Positions 1-8,349 of a stretch of 20,091 nt of DNA are shown here, in pieces. Made by a program: the position numbers and the translations under genes. Positions within the stretch are counted from its first letter, which is position 1; each line of letters opens with the position of its first letter. The notes beneath the pieces were generated by a model. The model made no database searches. It saw only the letters and a list, made by a program, of their open reading frames with translations, and had not been told where the DNA came from. Source of the DNA: an uncultured Ruminococcus sp. (lineage in GTDB: Bacteria > Bacillota > Clostridia > Oscillospirales > Ruminococcaceae); assembly GCA_947175005.1 (NCBI GenBank), contig CAMWLD010000005.1, positions 1 through 20,091 of the forward strand, read 5' to 3'.

Positions 1-1699
1 CTACCGCAAGATACTTATGATAACGGGTCCTAACCCCGACAACTACACCGACTACCGCATTTACAACGAAATGCCCGATTTTATGGACGCTGGTGCGATC
101 ATGTCGGCGGAGCTGAAAAACGAGCAGGAGATAATTGAGGGACTTTCCGATTCTTCAGGCTCTGAAGCAACGGTGCTTGCCCGTTTGGCAGACGTGTTTG
201 ACCGCTGCATAAACAAGCCCCATAAGATCCCCGATTACATTTCCAACTCCTCCATGAAGGATAACATAAGCGCAGTTTCCTCCTGGATGAGAGAATACCG
301 CGACCAGCCTTTGGAGATAGACTTTATCGAGCTTCTCCCCGCCTTTGACAGCAAGGGCAAAAAGTCGGAATTTACAAGCGTTAAGGAAAATTTCTTTAAG
401 TCAATAGCATTCTCCGCAAAGGGATTTTTCGGTTCGTTCTTTGAGGATTACACCGTGCTTTCCGATTCGACGGCGGATTCGGTTATCGTATGGGTTGGTC
501 TCGGACGTGACCAGACAACGGTTATAAAGCAGCTTACCGAGTCGGAATTTACTCCGCAGACAGGCATTGACGTTTCCATTAATCTGGTACAGGGTACTAT
601 CATGGAGGCAGTGCTTGCAGGAAAAGGCCCCGACGTTGCAATGTTTGTAGGCGGCGAGTTCCCCGTAAACCTTGCTATCCGTGACCTGCTTATCCCCCTT
701 GACGATATGCCCGATTTTGACGAGGTAAAGAGCCGCTTCCAGGAAACTGCAATGGTTCATTACACCTATGACAATCAGACTTACGGCATACCCATTCAGA
801 GAACCTTCCCCATGATGTTCTACCGCACCGATACTCTTTCGGAAATAGGCATTACAGAGCCTCCCGAGACCTGGCAGGATCTTATAGATATGCTCCCCGC
901 TATCCAGCGTAAATATATGCAGCCGGGACTTATCCTTCCCGCCAACGTAAACGGTAATGCTGTTGCTCCCTCCACCGAGGTAGGTCATACCTTTGCAATG
1001 CTTATGCTGCAATCGGGTCAGAACTATTACAATGCCGACCAGACCGCCACAAACTTTGATACCGTGGCAGCGGTTGACGCATTCGATATGTGGACAAAGT
1101 TCTACACTACATATAATTTCGATCAGGTTTACGACGCATTCTCCCGATTCAGAACAGGTGAAGCGCCCATAGTTATACAGAACTACTGCTCATTCTACAA
1201 TCAGCTGAATGTGGCAGCTCCCGAAATAAAGGGCGCGTGGGACTTCTGCCCCGTTCCCGGAACAAGGCGCGAGGACGGCACTGTTTCCCATGCGGCAAAC
1301 TCCTCCGGTTCGGGCTTTATCGTATTAAAGGACTGCAAGAACCCAAGCGGCGCCTGGGACTACATAAAGTGGTTCACCGACACCGATACTATGGTGACCT
1401 ACGGTCAGAATGTTGAGGGCGTAATGGGTCCCCTTGGGCGGTTTGAGTCTGCCAATGTTGAGGCTCTTCAGAGGCTCAACTGGTCGAAATCCGACCTTTC
1501 AAAGATCAACGCACAGCTCAATGAGCTGGACGAGATACCCATTATCCCATCCTCCTACGTTGTAACAAGAAGTATCATGAACGCTTTCAGAGCCGTTGTA
1601 AACGACGCCGACAACGCCCGTGAGACACTTCGCTGGTACAATAAGGACATTAATACCGAGATAACACGTAAACGCAAAAACTTAGGTCTTGATGACTAA
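1..1699 (+). CDS. Extracellular solute-binding protein of a sugar ABC importer (5' partial)
   Basis: This is the C-terminal 565 residues of a larger protein. The frame is open from base 2 to the window edge with no stop, so the Met codon at base 17 is internal and the true start lies upstream. From about residue 160 the protein has the family 1 sugar-binding fold: a first strand (VIVWVGLGRDQTTV), then a GPDVAMF motif, FYRTDTLSEIGI followed by PPETWQDLIDMLP, and a late KNPSGAWDYIKWF segment. All are typical of CUT1 solute-binding proteins. The roughly 150 residues before it do not belong to that fold and suggest a fused N-terminal domain; such long binding proteins are known beside DUF5696 and YIP1 genes in Firmicutes (from memory). 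It would capture an oligosaccharide outside the membrane and deliver it to the permeases that follow 20 bases downstream. The signal peptide is outside the window. The exact sugar cannot be read from the sequence. Confidence 0.85.
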   Translation, partial: YRKILMITGPNPDNYTDYRIYNEMPDFMDAGAIMSAELKNEQEIIEGLSDSSGSEATVLARLADVFDRCINKPHKIPDYISNSSMKDNISAVSSWMREYRDQPLEIDFIELLPAFDSKGKKSEFTSVKENFFKSIAFSAKGFFGSFFEDYTVLSDSTADSVIVWVGLGRDQTTVIKQLTESEFTPQTGIDVSINLVQGTIMEAVLAGKGPDVAMFVGGEFPVNLAIRDLLIPLDDMPDFDEVKSRFQETAMVHYTYDNQTYGIPIQRTFPMMFYRTDTLSEIGITEPPETWQDLIDMLPAIQRKYMQPGLILPANVNGNAVAPSTEVGHTFAMLMLQSGQNYYNADQTATNFDTVAAVDAFDMWTKFYTTYNFDQVYDAFSRFRTGEAPIVIQNYCSFYNQLNVAAPEIKGAWDFCPVPGTRREDGTVSHAANSSGSGFIVLKDCKNPSGAWDYIKWFTDTDTMVTYGQNVEGVMGPLGRFESANVEALQRLNWSKSDLSKINAQLNELDEIPIIPSSYVVTRSIMNAFRAVVNDADNARETLRWYNKDINTEITRKRKNLGLDD

Positions 1700-1719
1700 A
1701 AGAAAGGAGGGCTTTAGCC

Positions 1720-2685
1720 TTGGCTGAAAATACTTCAGTAAAAAAGGAAATTCTGCTGCCCTCAGAGAGAAAAATGTCCCGCAAGGAAAAGCGCGACTAC
1801 ACTCTCCACGAGATGAAGCGAAACTATATGTGCTACGTAATGCTTGCGCCGTTTATGATACTGTTTCTCATATTTACGGTAATACCTGTAGTAATGTCGC
1901 TTCCCATGGGCTTTACCGACTTTAATATGGCAAGCTTTCCCAAGTGGATCGGCTTTCAGAATTTCTACTCAATGTTCCTGGAGGACGATGTATTTATCCA
2001 GTCCATCAGAACGACTCTTATTTTCGCAATATTCACAGGCCCTTTAAGCTATGCCATGAGCTTTATGCTGGCGTGGCTGATAAACGAGCTGCACCCCACT
2101 TTAAAGACTCTGTTCACTCTGGTGTTCTATGCGCCTTCAATGGCAGGCAACATCTACTTCGTATGGCAGCTCATTTTCTCGGGCGACCAGTACGGTTACC
2201 TGAACGCTTTCCTTATGGAGCTGGGCTTTACCTCCGCTGCAAAGCAGTGGCTCACCGACGGAAACTACGTGCTCGGCTGCGTTATCGTGGTTCAGCTGTG
2301 GGTATCCATGGGTGCGGGCTTCCTTGCTATGAGAGCGGGCTTCCAGGGTATCGACAAGTCCATGTACGAGGCGGGCGCTATCGAGGGCATCAAGTCCCGT
2401 TTCCAGGAGCTTATCTACATAACCATACCCTCCATGGGTCCCTCCCTTATGTTCGCTGCGGTAATGCAGATAGTATCCTCCTTTACCGTTGATATCGTGG
2501 GAAGAACCCTCGCGGGCTTCCCCTCTACCGACTACAAGGTGCATACCATTATGACCCACGCTTACGACTACGGCTGGGTAAGGTATGAAATGGGCTACGC
2601 TTCCGCTGTATGTTTCGTCCTGTTCATAGCAATGCTTGTGTGCAACAACCTTATAGGCAAGCTGCTTAACAAATATGTTGACTGA
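1720..2685 (+). CDS. Sugar ABC transporter permease, MalF-type (CUT1), pair 1
   Basis: A 321-residue inner-membrane subunit with six predicted membrane segments at about residues 37-60, 93-118, 127-150, 183-205, 238-260 and 288-312. The cytoplasmic EAA loop that contacts the ATPase is visible from Glu217 (YEAGAIEG, ending at TIP). A basic 35-residue N-terminal tail precedes the first membrane segment. I chose the TTG start at 1720 because AGGAGG at 1705-1710 lies 9 bases before it. The next Met codon (1774) would lose that spacing. The gene lies 20 bases after the binding-protein gene and 21 before its partner permease, so all three should be co-transcribed and form one importer. Assignment to the MalF rather than the MalG side rests on gene order and sequence style. 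The substrate is unknown. Confidence 0.9.
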   Translation: MAENTSVKKEILLPSERKMSRKEKRDYTLHEMKRNYMCYVMLAPFMILFLIFTVIPVVMSLPMGFTDFNMASFPKWIGFQNFYSMFLEDDVFIQSIRTTLIFAIFTGPLSYAMSFMLAWLINELHPTLKTLFTLVFYAPSMAGNIYFVWQLIFSGDQYGYLNAFLMELGFTSAAKQWLTDGNYVLGCVIVVQLWVSMGAGFLAMRAGFQGIDKSMYEAGAIEGIKSRFQELIYITIPSMGPSLMFAAVMQIVSSFTVDIVGRTLAGFPSTDYKVHTIMTHAYDYGWVRYEMGYASAVCFVLFIAMLVCNNLIGKLLNKYVD

Positions 2686-2706
2686 TAAGGGGGGAGTTTA
2701 CTTAAA

Positions 2707-3684
2707 ATGAAGAAAAACAAGAAAAATCTGAAGCCCTCCGAGCTTGCTGCTCTTCAGGAGGCGGAAAACGCTGCGGCGCTGGAAGCCTTAAGGAAGCGCA
2801 GAGAAAAAGAACATCAGAGAATGATGAAATCCAAGGGCTCCAACAAACAGGTGGGCAAATCCTGGAAAAACGACGTAGGCATTTTCTGCTTGCTGTTCTT
2901 TACGGGTCTGTTTATGATCTTCCCCATTTACCTTGCTGTGGTAAACTCCATAAAGCCTGTGCAGGAGGTATTCCTCATGCCGCCTAAGCTTTATGCTATG
3001 GACCCCACCACCGATAACTTCCGCGACCTTTTCAAGATCGCCAGCGATTCCTGGGTTCCCTTTTCGAGAAACGTGTTCAACAGTATTTTCGTTACTGTTG
3101 TGGCGTGCGTGTTCCACGTACTGTTTGCATCCACTGCGGCGTTTGTGCTTTCAAAGTGCAAGTTCCCCGGAAATGCGCTTCTCAACCAGGTAGTAGTCAT
3201 TGCCCTGCTCTTTAACTCCACGGTACTGTATATCATGCAGTACATGGTAATGGCTACCCTCGGCATGATCAATACATATTCCGCACTGATCCTGCCTATT
3301 ATCGCCTCTACTATGGGTCTTTACCTTATGAGGCAGAGCATGAGCACCATTCCCGACGCTATGATAGAAGCTGCTAAGGTGGACGGCTCGGGACTGCTGC
3401 GGATATGCTGGGGCATAGTAATGCCCAACTGTAAGCCTGCGCTTATGACAATCATCATCTTCGAGTTCCAGACCGCATGGAACACCAACGGCGGCGGCCT
3501 TGTTTACGATGAGGCCCTCAAGACTATCCCTGTAGTTGTACAGCAGATAGCGGCGGCAGGTATGGCAAGGCAGGGCGCTATTGCGGCTTCTGCGGTGGTA
3601 CTTATGATACCTCCCCTGCTGGTGTTCGTTCTGGCGCAGAGAAACGTTATGGAAACCATGGCTCACGCAGGTATGAAGGACTAA
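2707..3684 (+). CDS. Carbohydrate ABC transporter permease, MalG-type (CUT1), pair 1
   Basis: A 325-residue permease that should form a heterodimer with the preceding gene product. The EAA loop begins near Glu221 (IEAAKVDGSG, ending at VMP) and is intact. Residues 1-57 form an unusually long, Lys/Arg/Glu/Ala-rich cytoplasmic stretch, probably a helix, before the first membrane segment at about 58-80. This is longer than the short tail of standard MalG-type permeases. The purine-rich site at 2687-2696 (AAGGGGGGAG) is 10 bases before the ATG. A 76-base spacer carrying 16-bp tandem repeats follows the stop codon, so expression may be adjusted there relative to the next three genes. Confidence 0.9.
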   Translation: MKKNKKNLKPSELAALQEAENAAALEALRKRREKEHQRMMKSKGSNKQVGKSWKNDVGIFCLLFFTGLFMIFPIYLAVVNSIKPVQEVFLMPPKLYAMDPTTDNFRDLFKIASDSWVPFSRNVFNSIFVTVVACVFHVLFASTAAFVLSKCKFPGNALLNQVVVIALLFNSTVLYIMQYMVMATLGMINTYSALILPIIASTMGLYLMRQSMSTIPDAMIEAAKVDGSGLLRICWGIVMPNCKPALMTIIIFEFQTAWNTNGGGLVYDEALKTIPVVVQQIAAAGMARQGAIAASAVVLMIPPLLVFVLAQRNVMETMAHAGMKD

Positions 3685-3690
3685 TAAGCC

Positions 3691-3738
3691 ATGTACTGTG
3701 TACGAAATGTACTGTGTACAAAATGTACAGCGTGAAGA
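3691..3738 (+). repeat. Three tandem 16-bp repeats with operator-like symmetry
   Basis: Unit 1 (3691-3706) reads ATGTACTGTGTACGAA. Unit 2 (3707-3722) differs at one base. Unit 3 (3723-3738) keeps only the first half (ATGTACA). Each full unit contains GTAC-TGT-GTAC, and unit 2 forms the perfect inverted repeat TGTAC-TGT-GTACA. The array lies in the only long spacer of the operon, just before the NHL gene. It could be a protein-binding array or a slippage-prone repeat. No convincing -10/-35 pair accompanies it. Confidence 0.75.
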
Positions 3739-3760
3739 AATTACAGAAAAGGGTGATGAT

Positions 3761-5380
3761 ATGTCAGGCAAAGGGCACGTTCTTAAAAGACTGTTCTGCA
3801 CGGCAAGCGCAGCGGCTGTTATGATCTCGGCTTGTGCCGTAAATGCGGCTACCGCCAGTGCTGCAGAAAGCTACGACCCTTACAGCTATGACCAGTGGGG
3901 AGACGCTGTTTCCTCCCAAGCAGGATATACCGCTTCCGAATTTATCGACGGTCAGAAAATAAAAGGACTGTATGAGCACGTTGAGGCAATGAACGGCTTT
4001 GATTATGACGAGGAGGAATGGAAAAATCTCCTTAACATGAAAGAGCCTGCGGATATGTTCATATCGGGCGACGACCTGCTTTATATAGCTGATAAGGCAA
4101 ACAACAGAATACTGGTGACAGACCTTGAATTCAACCTTGTAAACTATCTTGACACTTTCTATTACAACGGCAAGACCTTAAAGCTCAAAAACCCCGAGGG
4201 CGTATTTGTGGATAAGTACACGGGATATATCTACATATGCGATTCCGAGGGCGGCGGCGAGCTGAATGACGAGGGCGAGATAGTAAACAACGCCATAGGC
4301 AGAGTCATAAAGTGCGACACAAGAGGCACAGTCGACAGACTGTTTGAAAAGCCTGTGACCGAGCTTTACGACCAAAATCTTACTTATAATCCCAGGAAGG
4401 TCGCTGTGGACAAGGCGGGCAACGTTTACATCGTAGTCCGTTCGGTAACAAAGGGTGCGGTAATGTTCGACATTGCAGGAGAGTTCATAGGCTTCTACGG
4501 TGCAAACCGAGTTGAGGCTACCTCCGAGATAATCATGAACGCATTCTGGAACGCTATTTCCACCGAGGCGCAGCGTCAAAGAATGACCAAGACCACCCCT
4601 GTAGGCTTTACCAACTTCGACCTGGACGACGACGGCTTTATCTACACCGTTACCGAGTCTTCGGACGTTAAGACGGACGTGGTAAAGAAACTGAATCCCC
4701 GAGGCTCAAATATCCTTTCCTCGGCATTGGGTGACGACACCTTCTTCGGAGATATTCCTCCCGCATACTATTCTATTTATACCAAGACCTCCGCTCTTAC
4801 GGATATTGATATAGGCCCCAACGGCGAGATGAACATTCTTGATTTCGCTCACGGCAGAGTATTCCAGTACGACAAAATGGCAAACCTTATGTTCGTGCTC
4901 GGAGGCGACGGCGACCAGCTGGGGACATTCCGCAGCGTGTCGGCAATAGAAAGCTACGATAACAAGATCTTCGTTCTTGACTCCCGTAAAAACGGCATTA
5001 CCGTATTTGAGCGCACCGCCTTCGGCGAAATTGTTACCGAGGCAACCAACCTTTACAATGCGGGCTATTACGAGGAATCCTTCCAGCCCTGGCAGACCGT
5101 TATCAAGTTTGACGGAAACTACCGCAGAGCATATGTGGGCGTGGGCAATGCCCTGCTTTCCGCAGAGCAGTATAAGGAGGCTATGGAATACTTTAAAATT
5201 TCCCAAAGCCGCAGACGGTACAATAAGGCCTTTGAGGGCTACCGCGATCAGATACTCCAAAAATGGTTCACCCCTGCGATAATCCTTATAATAGTTATCG
5301 TTGTGGCTACAAAAGTAATAGGCTCGCTCAACAAAAAGGGAATAATCACATTCCCGTGGCAAAGAAAGGGAGGTGTGTAA
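3761..5380 (+). CDS. Exported NHL-repeat and TPR protein with a C-terminal membrane anchor
   Basis: A 539-residue protein. I chose the ATG at 3761, not the upstream in-frame ATG at 3698, because 3698 lies inside the 16-bp repeats, GGTGAT (3752-3757) is a good ribosome site for 3761, and a signal peptide then begins at once (MSGKGHVLKRLFC). The signal contains ISAC at residues 22-25, a possible lipobox; cleavage after ATASA is the alternative. Residues about 100-410 hold at least four NHL-like blades (for example PEGVFVDKYTGYIYICD and PRKVAVDKAGNVYIV), a beta-propeller used for protein or glycan binding. Residues about 416-500 look like TPR helices (NLYNAGYYEESFQPWQ; NALLSAEQYKEAMEYF). A single membrane helix at about 503-522 is followed by a basic tail, so the propeller and TPR face outward. 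It ends 3 bases before the YIP1 gene, whose ribosome site is inside its last codons. Its role is inferred as an accessory to glycan capture; no enzyme motif is seen. Confidence 0.8.
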   Translation: MSGKGHVLKRLFCTASAAAVMISACAVNAATASAAESYDPYSYDQWGDAVSSQAGYTASEFIDGQKIKGLYEHVEAMNGFDYDEEEWKNLLNMKEPADMFISGDDLLYIADKANNRILVTDLEFNLVNYLDTFYYNGKTLKLKNPEGVFVDKYTGYIYICDSEGGGELNDEGEIVNNAIGRVIKCDTRGTVDRLFEKPVTELYDQNLTYNPRKVAVDKAGNVYIVVRSVTKGAVMFDIAGEFIGFYGANRVEATSEIIMNAFWNAISTEAQRQRMTKTTPVGFTNFDLDDDGFIYTVTESSDVKTDVVKKLNPRGSNILSSALGDDTFFGDIPPAYYSIYTKTSALTDIDIGPNGEMNILDFAHGRVFQYDKMANLMFVLGGDGDQLGTFRSVSAIESYDNKIFVLDSRKNGITVFERTAFGEIVTEATNLYNAGYYEESFQPWQTVIKFDGNYRRAYVGVGNALLSAEQYKEAMEYFKISQSRRRYNKAFEGYRDQILQKWFTPAIILIIVIVVATKVIGSLNKKGIITFPWQRKGGV

Positions 5381-5383
5381 GTT

Positions 5384-6013
5384 ATGCTGGATCTTACCCA
5401 GGGACAATTTGTAAAACACGTAGTTATGCACCCCTTTGAGGGCTTTGAGGATCTTCGCTGGAAGAAAGCAGGATCTATAAAGATAGCTTTGGGCATAGTC
5501 TGCCTGCTGTTTATCCAGGCACTGGCTTACAACCGTATGTACGGCTTCCAGTATTACACGGACTATGATAAGCTTTTCAACATCATTCCCTACATTTTCC
5601 AGTCCTTCGGACTGTTCCTGCTGTATGTTGTCTGCAACTGGGCAATGTGCACCCTCTTCGACGGGGAGGGGTCAATGAAGAATATCTTCATTGTCACCGC
5701 CTACTCGCTGATACCTTACATATGCGGGTATCTTATCGGTACGGTGCTGTCCCATGTGCTTATAAGAGATGAGTACATATTTATCCAGGCATTTGAGGTC
5801 ATAGGCACGGCATGGACGGTGGTGCTGTTCATTTCGGCAATGAAAGCTGTCCACCAGTTCTCTTTCGGAAAGACCCTTGCACTTATTGCCCTTACCTTAG
5901 TGGCAATGATAGCGGTGATATTCCTGCTGGTGCTGCTGCTGACCCTTTTCCAGCAGGTGCTGATATTCATCTTCACGCTCTATACGGAAATTTCCTACCG
6001 ACTGAGAGTGTAG
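5384..6013 (+). CDS. YIP1-family multispanning membrane protein
   Basis: A 209-residue hydrophobic protein with about five membrane segments (near 33-50, 65-88, 97-122, 135-152 and 160-190). The N-terminal cytoplasmic stretch carries MHPFEGFEDLRW, the type of sequence that opens bacterial YIP1-domain proteins, and AYSLIPYICGYLIGT fits the second half of the domain. No catalytic residues are expected; bacterial YIP1 proteins have no settled function. GGAGGTG at 5370-5376 is the ribosome site and lies inside the end of the NHL gene, so the two are probably translationally coupled. I infer that it assembles with the C-terminal helix of the NHL/TPR protein or with the permeases. Family assignment is by overall pattern. 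Confidence 0.75.
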   Translation: MLDLTQGQFVKHVVMHPFEGFEDLRWKKAGSIKIALGIVCLLFIQALAYNRMYGFQYYTDYDKLFNIIPYIFQSFGLFLLYVVCNWAMCTLFDGEGSMKNIFIVTAYSLIPYICGYLIGTVLSHVLIRDEYIFIQAFEVIGTAWTVVLFISAMKAVHQFSFGKTLALIALTLVAMIAVIFLLVLLLTLFQQVLIFIFTLYTEISYRLRV

Positions 6014-6042
6014 CAGATCAAATTTGAAAAGTGGTGATTATA

Positions 6043-8349
6043 ATGAATTCAAAGCTTAAAAAGAGTCTGGCTTTCCTGCTGTGTCTTGCAATGATGATAC
6101 CCTCTGCCGCTTCTGCCTATGCAGATGACGCTCCTGCGGAGGATACGTCTGCTGAAAGCTCCGAATCTGCCGAAGAAGAGGAGGAAGAGGAGGAAGCTCC
6201 CAGGACAGAGGAAGAGGCAATGGCTTTAATGGAGCAGATCTCCTCCAAGGGCGACCTTACTTTGTATATGAACTCCAAGGAGGGAACTCTTGCCTTAGAG
6301 GATAAGAAGTCGGGCAAGATATGGTGGTCAAACCCAGTGGACCTTGAGACCTCCAATGCAAAGCTAAGCCAGAAGCAGGAGCTTGCTTCGGGAATGACTC
6401 TCACCTACGGCGAGCCTTTCCCTCGCTCCACAACTACTCAGAACAGCCACGGCAAGGGCAGCTATAAAACGGAGAAGATCACAGACGGCGTTCGGATAAC
6501 CTATTCTTTCGATCAGCCCGGCATTGATATTCCCGTAGAGTTCACCTTGCAGGACGGCTACTTAAAGCTCTATATCGACACAAAGCAAATTCACGAAAAC
6601 AACCCCTCCAGCTATGATGGTCAGCTTGTATGCGACCTTGCGCTCATGACTACCTTCGGCGCAGCGGGACTGGAGGACGAGGGCTACTTTGTAGTGCCCG
6701 ACGGCGGCGGCGCTGTAATAGAGTTCAATAACGGCAAGACCGGCATGAAGACCTATACGGGCATTGTCTACGGCAGGAACATTACAATAGTAAAGACCCA
6801 GAAACAGGCTGTTATCCAGAATGTAAATATGCCCATGTTCGGCATAGTAAAGCAGGGCAAGGACGGCGGTCAGGATGCGGGACTTATGGTAGTTGCCGAC
6901 AAGGGCGACACCTGCGCATCTATCAATTCCTACGTTTCCAACCAGCAGAACACCGACTATAACTCGACCTATTTCGATTTCGAGCTTCGCACCCAGGATG
7001 AATACCTTATGGGCGGCGAGTCCAACCCCTTGAAGGTGTTTGAAAAGCGCGGCATACTCGTTCCCGAGGTGGAGGTAAGATATTACCCCGTATCCTCCGA
7101 CGACGGCAAGGTCGATTATGTGGATATTGCAGAAAAGTACAGGGAATACCTCATTAACGACAAAGGCGTGGTAGACAAGGATCTCACCGATTCTTCCTCC
7201 CTTTTCCTTGACCTGTACGGCGGCACGCTTAAAACCGAGTCCGTAGCAGGACTGCCCGTAACGGTAAAAGAACCCGTTACCACCTTTGCTACCGCGCAGT
7301 ATCTGCTCCAGACCCTTAACTCAAACGGCGTTGACGATATGGTCGTGGCTTACCACAAGTATTCCGACGACGACATCGGCGAGAAGATAACAGATTCCTT
7401 TAACCCCGCCTCCAAGCTCGGCGGCAAGAGCAAGTTCAAGAGCCTCAAGTCCTACGCAGAGGCAAACAACATAAAGCTCTTCCCCTCGGTAACAAACCTT
7501 ACCTACAAAACAGGCAACGGTTACTGGAATATGACCAACACCGCCATGAGAGTTTCCAACGCCTACGCTCAAATTTCCGAATTTGACCGCGCACACGGGA
7601 TAGCGAACGAGTATTACGATCCTCTGTCGCTCTTTACTCCCGATTCCTATAACAAGGCGTTTACGAAGCTCCTGAAGAGCTACCGCAAGAACGGCATAAC
7701 CAATTATTCCTTCGGTACTCTTTCCAATACCATTTACGGCGACTACAGCAAAAAGGCTGTGTCAAGAGAAAAGGCAAAGGGAATAATCACAGACATATAT
7801 GCCGACGCCAAGACCGACGGCACAGTGCTGGCGGATAACGCAGCAGCTTATGTGCTGCCCTATGCGGACTATATCGCCAATGTTCCCTCCTACTCCAGCA
7901 AGTTTGATCTGTTTGATTATGAGATACCTTTCTATCAAATGGTAATGCACGGAATAACTCCCTATGCAGGCTGCGCTGTAAACAGCGAGGCGGATATTGC
8001 CGAGGCGATTCTCACCGACCTTGCCGCAGGCAGCAATCTAAGCTTTGACTTTGTGGGTATTCCCGCAGCCGAGCTTAAAGACACCAAGCTGGATAAATAC
8101 TATTACGCATACTATGCAAACTGGGCTGACGAAGCCGCAAAGCTCTACAGCCTTGCAAATGAAGTTCTTACCCCTGCCGCCGACGCTACCATAGTTTCCT
8201 ATGAAATTACCCACGAGGGCAACGAAATAGAAACGACCTACAGCAACGGCTACAAAACAGTGGTAAACTTCAAGAAAAAATCAATCGAAGCGGACGGCAA
8301 GACCTATAAGCTGTCCGACTACCTGGGAGAGGAGGTACTCGGCAAATGA
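6043..8349 (+). CDS. Secreted DUF5696-type protein, candidate glycoside hydrolase
   Basis: A 768-residue exported protein. The ATG at 6043 is preferred over the GTG codons at 6031/6034, which are part of the ribosome site GGTGAT (6033-6038). A signal peptide covers residues 1-27 (cleavage after SAYA), followed by an acidic linker with eight consecutive Glu at 44-51. Residues about 75-350 look like a beta-sandwich and about 390-700 like an alpha/beta barrel. The C-terminal strand motif TYSNGYKTVVNF resembles the end of several large glycosidase families. I recognise the whole as DUF5696 by resemblance and by its company (YIP1, NHL, CUT1 permeases). A glycosidase role is inference; no catalytic pair was identified with confidence. 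Its stop codon overlaps the next start by 4 bases (ATGA), implying translational coupling to the second permease pair. Confidence 0.7.
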   Translation: MNSKLKKSLAFLLCLAMMIPSAASAYADDAPAEDTSAESSESAEEEEEEEEAPRTEEEAMALMEQISSKGDLTLYMNSKEGTLALEDKKSGKIWWSNPVDLETSNAKLSQKQELASGMTLTYGEPFPRSTTTQNSHGKGSYKTEKITDGVRITYSFDQPGIDIPVEFTLQDGYLKLYIDTKQIHENNPSSYDGQLVCDLALMTTFGAAGLEDEGYFVVPDGGGAVIEFNNGKTGMKTYTGIVYGRNITIVKTQKQAVIQNVNMPMFGIVKQGKDGGQDAGLMVVADKGDTCASINSYVSNQQNTDYNSTYFDFELRTQDEYLMGGESNPLKVFEKRGILVPEVEVRYYPVSSDDGKVDYVDIAEKYREYLINDKGVVDKDLTDSSSLFLDLYGGTLKTESVAGLPVTVKEPVTTFATAQYLLQTLNSNGVDDMVVAYHKYSDDDIGEKITDSFNPASKLGGKSKFKSLKSYAEANNIKLFPSVTNLTYKTGNGYWNMTNTAMRVSNAYAQISEFDRAHGIANEYYDPLSLFTPDSYNKAFTKLLKSYRKNGITNYSFGTLSNTIYGDYSKKAVSREKAKGIITDIYADAKTDGTVLADNAAAYVLPYADYIANVPSYSSKFDLFDYEIPFYQMVMHGITPYAGCAVNSEADIAEAILTDLAAGSNLSFDFVGIPAAELKDTKLDKYYYAYYANWADEAAKLYSLANEVLTPAADATIVSYEITHEGNEIETTYSNGYKTVVNFKKKSIEADGKTYKLSDYLGEEVLGK

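Noticed and set aside
401..1012. A 203-codon - strand frame opposite the solute-binding protein
   Set aside because: It is antisense to a clearly recognisable domain, with no family motif of its own.
3698..3760. Upstream start for the NHL gene
   Set aside because: It would put repeat-derived residues before the signal peptide, and the ribosome site GGTGAT serves the ATG at 3761.
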